The position numbers and the translations under genes are program-made. DNA of 64,000 nt from Eggerthella sp. YY7918 (GTDB taxonomy: Bacteria > Actinomycetota > Coriobacteriia > Coriobacteriales > Eggerthellaceae): NCBI RefSeq assembly GCF_000270285.1, contig NC_015738.1:2914001-2978000 (forward strand), read 5' to 3'. The notes below the pieces were generated by a model. That model did not search any database, was not told where the DNA came from, and saw only the letters and a program-made list of their open reading frames with translations. Of this stretch, positions 33,267 to 42,397 are shown one piece after another; the first letter of the stretch is position 1; each line of letters begins with the position of its first letter.

Positions 33267-35252
33267 TCACTCCCACACGAGGGTGCGGCGAGCATCGTTC
33301 GCAGGAGCCAGTTCGCCATCGGCTTCGATGGCGGCAGTGAGCCAGGGTACGAACTCCTCGTCGGAGGCTGGTTGGGCATCCTTGGCGTGCTCGGGGGTCA
33401 CGGTGCCCGCCCAGAATGCCACGTTATAGGTTGCATGCGGGTCGAGCTCGCTGCCATCGGCCAAGGTCACATCGCGATACCGCTGGCCAAGGGGCATCCA
33501 CGGCGCAACGGTGGCACGCAGGCCGGAAAACGCAAACACGCAGTTCATATCCTCGCCATCGGAACCATCGCGCGGATGATCGAGGCACTCGCGCAGCTGC
33601 GTGCCCGTCATGTCCACGGTGAGCAACCGGTCGGTGGTCACCAAACCGCGCAGCTTAAGATCCGTCACGGTGTTGGCCGTCACATCGCCCACAAACAGCG
33701 GGCTGATAATGCTGCGCAGCGACCCATTCACCGGTATAAGCGCCACGTCGGCGCCGCTGGTGTCGCGCATCTTGTCGCACACGTACTCGGCAACCTCCAA
33801 CGTAGTCATGTCCTCAACCACCTGGGCAATCGCGGGCTCTTCCTGCTCCAGCTGGCCCGCGCGCCACGCCTCGCAGTACGCGTCCACCGCCAGGCACGCT
33901 CCCGCAGCATCCACCTGGCCGTTCACCATCGCGCGGCACTGCTCGGAAATCACCGCGGCAAGCGGCGGCGTGACGTTGCCCGAGAAGTTCTCGCGCTGGA
34001 AGATGCGCCCCTGCTGCACGGCCGGGCGCGCCTCGTCGCTGGCCGCCTGCTTCGCCGTATCGGAAGAAAGCCCCTTCACGCTGGGGAAAAGCGCGCTTTC
34101 GCCCACGAACAGCTCCTGCGCCTCGGGGCTGCCAAGGAAGGTCAGGTAGTCGTCGATAGCCTTCTGCTTCTCGGTGCTCGGCGCGATGGCCTGCTTCGGG
34201 CACGAAAGCGCGTACGAAGGCAGCGACACCAGGTAGTCGGCCCCTTCCGTTGCGCCCGGGTATGGCATAATCGACGCCTCAAACGAGATATCCTTCTCGT
34301 CCAGCAAGCGCGGCAGGTTAATCATCGCAATTTTGCCAGCCACGAAGTCGTTCATGCGCTTTGTGGAGCTTTGCGACCAGTCCGCATCCACCACCACGCC
34401 GCGTTCGACCAGCTTCCCGAACGCCTCAAACAGCGGCTCCATGTGGCCGGCGAACGTCGCCTCGCCGCTCTTGAATGCAGACAGCCAGCTGGCGTCCGCA
34501 ATGTCGCCGAGCACCTCGCTGTACGCGAACGCCTCCACGGGGTCGCAAAACACGCCGGGGTACTTCGCGTTGGGGTTGAACGCGTCCACTTCGCCGTTCG
34601 TTTCCTGCTCGATGCGGGCGCACAGCTCCACGAACTCGTCGTAGGTTTTCGGCACCGACCAGCCATGTTCGTCGAACATCGTCTTGTTGTACACAATGCC
34701 GTACGCCGCCGACGGCCCCGGCAGGTAATAGAGCGACCCGCCCTCGGTAAAACTTTGCAGCGACGACAGCAGGTAGCCATCCGCGGAAGGATGTCCCGAC
34801 AAGTCCACGAACAAGTCGGACAAATCGTCGGTCAGCAACTGGTCGTACGCGGAAACCAGCACATCGGGCGCACACCCAGCGGCCAGCTTATTGGCGAGCG
34901 CCTTGTTGTCCACACCGCCCACAATCACCTGCGGGATCAGCTGGTACTGCGGGTACAGTTCCTCAAACCGGTCGTTCACCGCTTGCAGGTCTACCGTGCC
35001 TGTCTTGCCCACCACCAGGGGAATCTTCCCCTCTTCGAGTTTTTCGTACGTGAAAATGTCGTCGTCGGCCATCAGGAAGTCGGGGGTGTTGAAGTTGTAG
35101 TGTTCCTGCACAAATGTGCTCGCAGACGAGGGAGTGGGCTGCGCGACACCCTGCGCCACGCCGTCGCCCTGCGTGGCGCAACCAGCGCACAGCAGTGCCA
35201 CCAGCGCCGCAGCCGCCACCGCGAACAGGCCTTTCACGCGCAGGTTTCTCAT
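33267..35252 (-). CDS. Lipoprotein: ABC-type solute-binding domain fused to 5'-nucleotidase C-terminal domain
   Basis: A 661-residue lipoprotein (signal FAVAAAALVALLCAGC, lipobox Cys about residue 24). Residues about 60-420 resemble extracellular sugar-type solute-binding proteins (GVDNKALANKLAAGCAPDVLVSAYDQLL, ..LPGPSAAYGIVYNKTMFDEHGWSVPKTYDEFVELC). The last about 190 residues match the 5'-nucleotidase C-terminal domain (LEVAEYVCDKMRDTSGADVALIPVNGSLRS...GLVTTDRLLTVDMTGTQLRECLDHP...YNVAFWAGTVTPE) without the catalytic metallophosphatase domain. The ATG overlaps the stop of the upstream GGDEF-EAL gene (ATGA). No ABC permease is present, so a sensory role for the GGDEF-EAL protein is likely (inference). 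Confidence 0.85.
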   Translation of the reverse strand: MRNLRVKGLFAVAAAALVALLCAGCATQGDGVAQGVAQPTPSSASTFVQEHYNFNTPDFLMADDDIFTYEKLEEGKIPLVVGKTGTVDLQAVNDRFEELYPQYQLIPQVIVGGVDNKALANKLAAGCAPDVLVSAYDQLLTDDLSDLFVDLSGHPSADGYLLSSLQSFTEGGSLYYLPGPSAAYGIVYNKTMFDEHGWSVPKTYDEFVELCARIEQETNGEVDAFNPNAKYPGVFCDPVEAFAYSEVLGDIADASWLSAFKSGEATFAGHMEPLFEAFGKLVERGVVVDADWSQSSTKRMNDFVAGKIAMINLPRLLDEKDISFEASIMPYPGATEGADYLVSLPSYALSCPKQAIAPSTEKQKAIDDYLTFLGSPEAQELFVGESALFPSVKGLSSDTAKQAASDEARPAVQQGRIFQRENFSGNVTPPLAAVISEQCRAMVNGQVDAAGACLAVDAYCEAWRAGQLEQEEPAIAQVVEDMTTLEVAEYVCDKMRDTSGADVALIPVNGSLRSIISPLFVGDVTANTVTDLKLRGLVTTDRLLTVDMTGTQLRECLDHPRDGSDGEDMNCVFAFSGLRATVAPWMPLGQRYRDVTLADGSELDPHATYNVAFWAGTVTPEHAKDAQPASDEEFVPWLTAAIEADGELAPANDARRTLVWE

Positions 35253-37555
35253 TCCCCGTCCTCCTCGTCCAGCAGCGCCAGCGCCTCGTCGGAGGGCATC
35301 GGGCGTGCGAAGTAGAAACCTTGAATGGCGTCGCAGCCACACTGACGCAGGAAGTCCACCTGCTCCTTGTGCTCCACGCCCTCGGCGATGGTGCACAGCC
35401 CCAGATCCTTCGCCAAATCCACCACGCCCTCGATGATGCGCGCGCCGCGCTCGCTGGGCAGCGGACCCGCGCCAAGGAACGACCGGTCGATCTTCACCGT
35501 GTCCACATCCATGCGGTTCAGCATGCCAAGCGACGAATAGCCCGACCCAAAATCGTCCATCGAACAGGCGAAACCCTTGCTGCGCAGCTCGTCGAGCACC
35601 TGCTCCAAGCGGTCGGGGTCGTCGTACATGATCGATTCGGTGAACTCAAACACCGCACACTCATACGGCAGGTCGAACTTGCTCCACACCTGGCGATACG
35701 ACGCAAGTGGGTCGTCGGCCACCAAGTGCGTGCGCGACACGTTGACCGAGATGGGTAGCACGCGCTGCCCCGCCGCCAGCCGCTCTTGCTGCATGCGGCA
35801 CACCAGCTCGAAAATGTGCAGGTCCACCTGCACAATGAAGCCGTCACGTTCAAACAACGGAATGAATTCGGACGGCGGCATCACGGTGCCATCCGGCAGC
35901 ACCCAACGGGCTAGGGCCTCAAACCCAATCAGCTGGCCATCGGTTGAATACTGCGCCTGAAGGTACGCCTTGAATTCGTCGTTGGCCAGGGCGTCTTCCA
36001 TACGCTCCTCAAGCTGCTGGTCGCGCAGCATCGCCTCGCGCAGCGCCCCGTCGTAGAACGACAGATGCGGATTGTGGAAGCGTGCGCGCCCGCTTTTGCG
36101 CGCGAGGTTCGCGTAGCCGATAAGCGTTTCGGTGGGCGTGCTCGGGTCGTTTACGATAACCGCGCCGTACGACAGGATGGGCGTGCACTTGCCGGGCAAA
36201 TCGCGGCACATGCCGGCAATTTCCTCGCTCCACGCGCACACGCGGCGGCGCACCTCTTCGTCATTCGCCGCCTTAATGAACAGGGCAAAGTGGTCGGCAG
36301 CCAGCCGGCCCACGGTTTCGTCCTCCGCCAGCGAGGACGTAAACGCTTTGTGCACACACCGCAGTAACTCGTCGGCAGCCTCGGTGCCCAGCAGGTCGTT
36401 CACCGTTTTGAAGCGCTCGATGTTTGCATACACCAGCGCGAAGGGGCCGTCCGCGCGCGAGCGAATAGCCTCCACGTCAACCGTAAACTTGTCGCGCGTG
36501 GCGCCGCCCGTCACGCGGTCGACGTACAGCATGCGCTGCAGGCGGTCGTGAGAACGCCGCTGCCCCAGCGCCACCATGCCACCCAGCGCGATGATAACCG
36601 CCGCCACCGCAAGGCACGCAATCAGCGTCACGCGAATGAAAGCCTCGGGCTTGGCATCCAGGTCAGCTGCGGGCACGGTACAGAACAGCACCCACCCGTG
36701 CTCCGACATGCCGGAGTAGTACGAAACGTATTCCGTCCCGTCCACGGCGTAACGGCAGATACCCGCCACGCCCGCAGCAATGTGCTCCTTGAGCCCCTCC
36801 ATCGTGGTGCCGTCGCTGAAATGCGCTTCGTCCAGCGTGCTGAACAGGTTGTATCCCTGCGCGAGCGACCCGGCGGCGTTCGAGCGCACCACCACCGACC
36901 CTTCGGTGGTGACGATGTCGGCGAAGCCCTGCCCCTCAAACATGCGCGGCACCAGCGTGTCAGCCGCATTCTCCAAGCTCATAAAGCCCACAAGCGCGCA
37001 GATGGTGCGACCCTCCACGGCCACATCGGCCACCGGCGCAAGGAACAGCACGTAGTCGCGGCCATCCACATTCTGCACTTCGGGAACAAACGCGCGCCCA
37101 TCTTCCACCGCCTGCGAAACGAGCACGTTGAGGCCGGTGAAGCGATTGGGCACGCCATCCAAATACCAGGTGCCATCAAGATCGACGCAGGCCAGAAGGT
37201 CGAATCCCAGCGATTCCGCGTACACAGCCAGCGCGCCGTCCAGCTTTTGCGCCGGCTCGTCCTCGAAGGCATCAAGCGTTGCCGCCGTTGATTCCAAAAG
37301 ATTCAGCTTGCCGTCGATGGTGTTTTCGGTGCTGGTGGTTACTTGATCGGCAATTTCGCCAAGGTAGGAAGCGCTCTCATCGTCGATCATGGCTTGCAGG
37401 CTGTACAGATACAGCAGGGAAAGCCCCGCGATAAGAGCGATCACCGCAGCGCAGATGAAAGCAACGAGAACCGAGCGCGCCGCGCGGTTTTTCGGCTTCT
37501 GCGAACTGCGTTCCCCCTCGATCACTTCCACCCTTCCCCGCGGCACACGACGCAT
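35249..37555 (-). CDS. Membrane GGDEF-EAL protein, probable cyclic-di-GMP phosphodiesterase
   Basis: About 768 residues: one N-terminal membrane helix, an extracytoplasmic dCache-like sensor (about 60-330), a second helix (IRVTLIACLAVAAVIIALGGMVAL), a GGDEF domain and a C-terminal EAL domain. GGDEF is degenerate (AADHF), so no cyclase activity is expected. EAL keeps its key residues: FEALARW, NVSR, EFTES, MDDFGSGYSSL, KIDRSF, IAEGVE and QGFYFARP, so hydrolysis of cyclic-di-GMP is likely. Start ATG 37555 is uncertain; an open frame continues upstream. It is translationally coupled to the fusion lipoprotein, a probable periplasm-side partner. Confidence 0.88.
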   Translation of the reverse strand: MRRVPRGRVEVIEGERSSQKPKNRAARSVLVAFICAAVIALIAGLSLLYLYSLQAMIDDESASYLGEIADQVTTSTENTIDGKLNLLESTAATLDAFEDEPAQKLDGALAVYAESLGFDLLACVDLDGTWYLDGVPNRFTGLNVLVSQAVEDGRAFVPEVQNVDGRDYVLFLAPVADVAVEGRTICALVGFMSLENAADTLVPRMFEGQGFADIVTTEGSVVVRSNAAGSLAQGYNLFSTLDEAHFSDGTTMEGLKEHIAAGVAGICRYAVDGTEYVSYYSGMSEHGWVLFCTVPAADLDAKPEAFIRVTLIACLAVAAVIIALGGMVALGQRRSHDRLQRMLYVDRVTGGATRDKFTVDVEAIRSRADGPFALVYANIERFKTVNDLLGTEAADELLRCVHKAFTSSLAEDETVGRLAADHFALFIKAANDEEVRRRVCAWSEEIAGMCRDLPGKCTPILSYGAVIVNDPSTPTETLIGYANLARKSGRARFHNPHLSFYDGALREAMLRDQQLEERMEDALANDEFKAYLQAQYSTDGQLIGFEALARWVLPDGTVMPPSEFIPLFERDGFIVQVDLHIFELVCRMQQERLAAGQRVLPISVNVSRTHLVADDPLASYRQVWSKFDLPYECAVFEFTESIMYDDPDRLEQVLDELRSKGFACSMDDFGSGYSSLGMLNRMDVDTVKIDRSFLGAGPLPSERGARIIEGVVDLAKDLGLCTIAEGVEHKEQVDFLRQCGCDAIQGFYFARPMPSDEALALLDEEDGE

Positions 37556-37689
37556 CGCACGCCGCCTGATTAGACGAAAAGTATAATACAACAGAATGCC
37601 CCCACCCCCGTACGCGCCAAGAAACCCCCTCAACCACTCGGTTTTCGCCCTGAGAACATGCCCCCTTCTCGCCTGGGAAACCGTGCATG

Positions 37690-37845
37690 AGCTTTGGAGC
37701 GTAAGGAAGAAATGAGGGTATCCCAAGGGTAAGCCCAACGGCCTAACGCCGGGGATACACCGCAGGCTTCACCTGCAAGAGATGGACCAGGAACAGGCGA
37801 CGGTGGGAGGCGAGCTTCAACCCACGCATCAACTTAGACAAAGCG
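37690..37845. other. Structured gene-free region between the two cyclic-di-GMP genes
   Basis: The 346 bp between 37556 and 37901 hold no gene. On the plus strand, GGTATCC pairs with GGATAcACC around two inner hairpins (GGGtaaGCCC and CGGCctaacGCCG), then GCAGGcttcaCCTGC (about 37760-37780) and a final GGTGGGaggcgagcttcaaCCCACgC. This layered fold could be a riboswitch-like leader, an RNA gene, or the end hairpins of a lost IS605-type element. It does not match the cyclic-di-GMP riboswitch consensus I know. Confidence 0.4.
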
Positions 37846-37901
37846 ATGGCTTCCCCGCTCTCTCCATAGTACAATTGTTTAAATAGTCTGGGGGTTGGAT
37901 C

Positions 37902-40688
37902 ATGGACAAGCAAGCGACAAGCGCGAGCAAACTTGCTGCAGTGCTGCGCGAAACAAAAACGACTTTGTTCGAATACTCCGTGCGCGAAAACAAGTTTGTC
38001 GAGCTTGACAAAGATATGCGCCCTCGCAATACCATCTCGGAATTCCTTTCACATCTCAGCACCGACAGTCGTATAGCGGAAGAAGATCGCTGGAAAGCTG
38101 TTCGCTTTTTCTCTGGCACACTTCAGGGTCCTGTCGATATAAAGATTGTCGATGCTGCTTCCGGAACCACACCCTCTTCCACCTATCGCAGAATGAGGTT
38201 TGGTACCCTTGCGCGCCCCACCGAGGACAACGAGTGTGTACTCGAAGGCTATATCCGCGATGTAACCGAAGAAAAATTGCGAGAAGAAGAGCTCGCGCAG
38301 CAGGCCGAGCGCGACCCTCTTACCAAGCTGTACAACCAACCCGCCGGAAAAAGTATCGTCGATGACTATCTGAGTTCAAAAACGCCGTATTCCTCCTGCG
38401 GCATTGTTGTGTCCGACATCGATTTCTTCAAAAACGCCAACGACTCCTACGGACATCAATTCGGAAACCAGGTACTTGTTGAATTTGCTCACCTTTTGAC
38501 GATGATGTTTCGCCCCGACGACGTGATTATGCGTCTGGGTGGCGACGAGTTTGCCATATTCTTAAAAGACATCGATCATGCCTCGCTTATGAAAAAGGCG
38601 CGGCAGCTGGTGGAAACGGTACGTGAACTTGCCTTTCCCGAATACGGGTACTCCATTACATGCAGCGTCGGCGTTTGCTTTTTGCCCGAAAACGTATCTG
38701 GCTATACCTTTGATCATCTGTTCAGAAATGCCGATTGGGCGCTTTATCGCGCTAAGGAAAACGGCAGAAATCGTTACGAATTTTGCGACTACCTGCGTCG
38801 TTTCGAACTTGCCGACGACGGCTCAGCGCATCAGGATATCGATACGCGTTATCTTCACGGAGACATTGTGTCGACCGCCTTTGAAGTGTTCGAGAAAACA
38901 GGCAGCTTCAATGAAGCCATCAATTTGTTGATGAAAATTGTTGGGATCCGGTTCAAACTTGACCGCATCACCGTCATCCAGACGGACATCAAAAACCAGA
39001 AAACGACCCGGCAATATCAATGGGCATCTGAACGCGCGCCCGAAGCGCTTCAAAAACCCGGCAGCTTCACCAAAGAAGACTTCCTCACGCTGTTCAACAG
39101 CTATGACGAACACGGCACGACCGTACTTCACTACGACAACATGAGCGCCTATTCGCCTGGCGCAACCGATCTGCTCATACAGGGAGATGCAAAAACCGTC
39201 CTCTATGCTGCCATGTACTGCGAAGGTCACTACACCGGCGCCGTATCGTACGTGACCTGCGTTGCCAAACGCTATTGGTCTCGACAGGATCGGGCCACGT
39301 TGGGCGAACTTACCAAAATTATTTCTGCTCATCTGGCAAAAAACCAAGCCCTGAACGCTTCGAACCAAAGCGTCGGTGCTTTACCCGAATACGATTCGCT
39401 CACCGGCCTTTTGTCGTTTCATCGCTTCCGCGAAGAGGTAGAGCGACTTATCGTGGGAGGATTCGCCACCTCGCATGCTCTCATCTACACCGACTTCGAG
39501 GAGTTTAGTCGCGTCAATCGGGAATACGGCTTCAGCACAGGCGACATGCTGTTAAAAGAGTTCAGCAGCAGCGTTATCGATTCAATCGAAAATGGCGAAG
39601 ACACGTTTTTCTCACGCATTGTTGCCGATCACTTCGTTTTATTCACACACCATGAAGGCATTGAAGATCTCTTAGAAAAAGCCCAACTCTTTAACGTTGA
39701 ATTTTCGCGGGAATGGGGATCACGTTATCCGAAAGCTGAGATCAGGCTTTACAGCGGCGTCTATGCAATCGATCCCAATTGCTCAGGCGTTTCGGCGGCC
39801 GTCGATGCGGCGAATTTTGCGCGTCTGCAACTTACCGGAGACAAAGATCTTGTGGTCAAGCTCTACGACGAGGAAACCGCCACGAAACAACAGCTGGAAA
39901 GCGGGCTTAACGACCAAGTGGACGACGCGCTCAAAAACGGACAGATCCAAGTGTACTTACAGCCGCGCATTTCCTTACGCGATCATTCCGTAACGGGAGC
40001 CGAGGCGCTTGTCCGCTGGGAGCAGGAGGATGGTACACTTCTTTTGCCGCACGATTTCATTCCTCTGTGCGAGAGAAACGGCAAAGTGATCGACCTCGAC
40101 TTGTATGTGTTCGACCAGGTGGCGGCATTTCTCGCGCGAAGCGACGCACGCCATGAGCGCCCGATTTCCATCTCGGTCAATGCGTCCATTCTTCACACGT
40201 CTGAAGGCGCTCCGACCGACCGTTACAAGAAGCTCTTGGAAAAACACGGCGTTGCTCCGTCACGCGTTCAAATTGAATTTGCCGAGACCGACGTTGTCGC
40301 CTCGCACGATGATGCGCGGCAACTTCTTGGCAAGCTCCAGGATATTGGCATAGAAACGGCGCTCGACAACTTTGGTGCGAACCGCTCTATGCTCATCGAG
40401 TTAGTGGATGCCCCCATCAACGTTGTCAAGCTGGGCAGAACATTCATTAGTACCTGCGAAGAAAGCGACAATGGCGCATTCCTGCTCAAACAAGTGGTCA
40501 ACTTGATTAAGGGGCTGGGGTATCGCGTGGTGTGCGAGGGAGTAGAAACTGAACTGCAGGCAAAAACTCTTTACGAAGCAGGCTGTGATGAGGGGCAGGG
40601 GTATCTGTTTTCGCGGCCGCTTCCCATTGAAGAATTTGAACGTTTTGTCTACAACGGAAGCAAAACTTTGTTTGAAGACGAGTCCTGA
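37902..40688 (+). CDS. Soluble PAS-GGDEF-GAF-GGDEF-EAL signalling protein
   Basis: 928 residues, no membrane segment. Order: PAS-like (about 10-125), GGDEF 1 (about 135-300) with intact RLGGDEFAIF and an inhibitory RxxD (RPDD) site five residues upstream, a GAF-like region (about 320-490), a second GGDEF-like domain degenerate at VADHFVLF, and EAL (about 670-915). In EAL the AEALVRW and CEGVET parts are kept, but the usual DDFG is LDNFGANRS, so phosphodiesterase activity is doubtful. Net prediction: a product-inhibited diguanylate cyclase. Ends 40 bp inside the convergent protease gene. Confidence 0.9.
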   Translation: MDKQATSASKLAAVLRETKTTLFEYSVRENKFVELDKDMRPRNTISEFLSHLSTDSRIAEEDRWKAVRFFSGTLQGPVDIKIVDAASGTTPSSTYRRMRFGTLARPTEDNECVLEGYIRDVTEEKLREEELAQQAERDPLTKLYNQPAGKSIVDDYLSSKTPYSSCGIVVSDIDFFKNANDSYGHQFGNQVLVEFAHLLTMMFRPDDVIMRLGGDEFAIFLKDIDHASLMKKARQLVETVRELAFPEYGYSITCSVGVCFLPENVSGYTFDHLFRNADWALYRAKENGRNRYEFCDYLRRFELADDGSAHQDIDTRYLHGDIVSTAFEVFEKTGSFNEAINLLMKIVGIRFKLDRITVIQTDIKNQKTTRQYQWASERAPEALQKPGSFTKEDFLTLFNSYDEHGTTVLHYDNMSAYSPGATDLLIQGDAKTVLYAAMYCEGHYTGAVSYVTCVAKRYWSRQDRATLGELTKIISAHLAKNQALNASNQSVGALPEYDSLTGLLSFHRFREEVERLIVGGFATSHALIYTDFEEFSRVNREYGFSTGDMLLKEFSSSVIDSIENGEDTFFSRIVADHFVLFTHHEGIEDLLEKAQLFNVEFSREWGSRYPKAEIRLYSGVYAIDPNCSGVSAAVDAANFARLQLTGDKDLVVKLYDEETATKQQLESGLNDQVDDALKNGQIQVYLQPRISLRDHSVTGAEALVRWEQEDGTLLLPHDFIPLCERNGKVIDLDLYVFDQVAAFLARSDARHERPISISVNASILHTSEGAPTDRYKKLLEKHGVAPSRVQIEFAETDVVASHDDARQLLGKLQDIGIETALDNFGANRSMLIELVDAPINVVKLGRTFISTCEESDNGAFLLKQVVNLIKGLGYRVVCEGVETELQAKTLYEAGCDEGQGYLFSRPLPIEEFERFVYNGSKTLFEDES

Positions 40689-41527
40689 GTTTTTTCGACC
40701 GCCAACAGCGATTTGCCTGCCACAATTGCGGGAACAACGAGCAGCGCTGTCGTTGCAACCAGCAAGACAAGGTCAACGGGACTCCCGGTCACATACGTAT
40801 CCGGAACCCCGCTTAGCAGAGCCGGGCCTGTGTAGAGCACATTAAATGCTCCGTGAACCCCTGCAACTACCCACAAATTGCGGGAGCGCATAAACAGCGC
40901 TGCCATAAACAGACCGAACAGGCCTGCTTGCAACGGCTTGATACAGGCTTGAGCTACCATGATAGGATCGGCGAGAGACGACACCTCGCCCATTGATATG
41001 TGGAGGATGCCGAACAACGCCGACGAGACAAGAGCCGCCAAAAGCACGCGATGTTGGGACGGTTTAAACGCGGGCATCAATGCATCAAGGGCTACCGCAC
41101 GAAACGCTCCTTCTTCGAACACGCCTGTAAGCAGGCAGAGCAGAATACCTCCGCCGACCTTGATGATTCCTTCGCCAAAAGCAGCGGGAGCGACGGTCGG
41201 CGGCATCACACCGCCAAACACGACGGCCGCTATCCCTGCCGCAAGTCCAAGCGTAAGAACGTACCATGTCCACCTACCAAGCTTTGTTTCGTCGCTTTGT
41301 ATCGTCGAAGCCGTCTTCCTGGAAGGCAAGGCGAGTACACGCGCGTCTGAAAGGGCCGTCGCCGCAACGGCCACCGTAGCCAGTACTGCCGACTGCGCCA
41401 AAGCACCGGCAGGCCCCTCTGCAGAAACCAGCGAGAAGCAGAAAAACACGAGGATAAGCACCGCTACGAGCAACACAGGGCGATGTCGCCGCACGCAGCG
41501 CACGGCACGACCGAGAGTGTTACCCAT
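40649..41527 (-). CDS. CPBP family intramembrane metalloprotease
   Basis: About 292 residues with about eight hydrophobic segments and the Abi/CPBP motifs: EEGAFR (zinc/catalytic Glu pair), FGILH, and HGAFN. Such proteins process prenylated or small secreted peptides and often protect against bacteriocins, substrate unknown here. The ATG at 41527 is chosen; another in-frame ATG lies 6 codons upstream and neither has a strong ribosome site. Its 3' end overlaps the convergent GGDEF-EAL gene by 40 bp. Confidence 0.86.
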   Translation of the reverse strand: MGNTLGRAVRCVRRHRPVLLVAVLILVFFCFSLVSAEGPAGALAQSAVLATVAVAATALSDARVLALPSRKTASTIQSDETKLGRWTWYVLTLGLAAGIAAVVFGGVMPPTVAPAAFGEGIIKVGGGILLCLLTGVFEEGAFRAVALDALMPAFKPSQHRVLLAALVSSALFGILHISMGEVSSLADPIMVAQACIKPLQAGLFGLFMAALFMRSRNLWVVAGVHGAFNVLYTGPALLSGVPDTYVTGSPVDLVLLVATTALLVVPAIVAGKSLLAVEKTQDSSSNKVLLPL

Positions 41528-41638
41528 GGAATTCGCTTGATGCACAGAAACGGACCCGTCCTTCGCTGCTATCTCCTTATCTCGCAGTATACTTTATGCC
41601 GTCCTTTTGAGAACCGGCTGACGAAAACAAGGAGAATG

Positions 41639-42388
41639 ATGTCTTCCCTTTTGCCGAACAGCACCACCGCGCGTCCAGTCGGGCTTTCATCATTTGCGCT
41701 CAAACTTGTCGCCATCGTCGGCATGACACTCAATCATGCTGGCTATCTGTTCTATTACCACCTGCCCTTTGAGGCCCATTTAATCCTGTTCGCCGTCGGG
41801 GGAATAACGTTTCCGGTTATGGCGTTTTTGCTTGTTGAGGGCTACCGGCACACTTCAAACATCAAGCGCTATGCGGGTAGGCTTTTTGTTTTTGCGCTCA
41901 TTTCCGAAGTGCCGTATTGGCTGTTTTTGGCGCATGAGGGAAATGTTTTGTTTACGCTGCTGATAGGCCTCATCGCACTATATTTGTATGACCACATGAA
42001 ACAGCGCGCCGCGTTCTGGCTTGCCTTCGTCGGTCTGACCCTGCTGAGCATGGCATGCGACTGGGGCCTGCTAGGCCCTCTCATGATCCTCATGATGCGC
42101 GCGTTACCCGGGCCCCGCCAACGCATCGTCTATCCCCTATTGTTGCCTATCGCCAGTCACGGCATACCGCCTTTGCTTACGATGGTTGCAACGCTCAGCC
42201 TTACCCCCCTGCCGTCCGCCCTGTACGCGCTGGTGGGCTGCACGCTTGCCATACCCTTGCTGATGGCATACAACGGATCGCGAGGACGACCGCTCAAGTA
42301 TTTCTTCTACGCGTATTATCCCGCGCACATTCTTGTGCTGGGCTTGGCAAAGGGACTTCTTTTGGGAGATTGGACTCTCGGTCTTTAG
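41639..42388 (+). CDS. TraX family membrane protein
   Basis: A 249-residue integral membrane protein with the TraX family signatures (FALKLVAIVGMTLNHAGYLFYY, YFFYAYYPAHILVLGL). TraX in F plasmid acetylates pilin; chromosomal relatives are common in Gram-positive anaerobes and probably acylate surface molecules, which is only by analogy. AAGGAG at 41629-41634 favours the second ATG (41639) over the one at 41636. Single gene, convergent with the LCP gene, 10 bp apart. Confidence 0.88.
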   Translation: MSSLLPNSTTARPVGLSSFALKLVAIVGMTLNHAGYLFYYHLPFEAHLILFAVGGITFPVMAFLLVEGYRHTSNIKRYAGRLFVFALISEVPYWLFLAHEGNVLFTLLIGLIALYLYDHMKQRAAFWLAFVGLTLLSMACDWGLLGPLMILMMRALPGPRQRIVYPLLLPIASHGIPPLLTMVATLSLTPLPSALYALVGCTLAIPLLMAYNGSRGRPLKYFFYAYYPAHILVLGLAKGLLLGDWTLGL

Positions 42389-42397
42389 ACGGTACGC

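Noticed and set aside
33036-35315. 759-residue plus-strand frame opposite the fusion lipoprotein
   Set aside because: Antisense shadow with Arg/His-rich content; runs across the tRNA-Leu gene.
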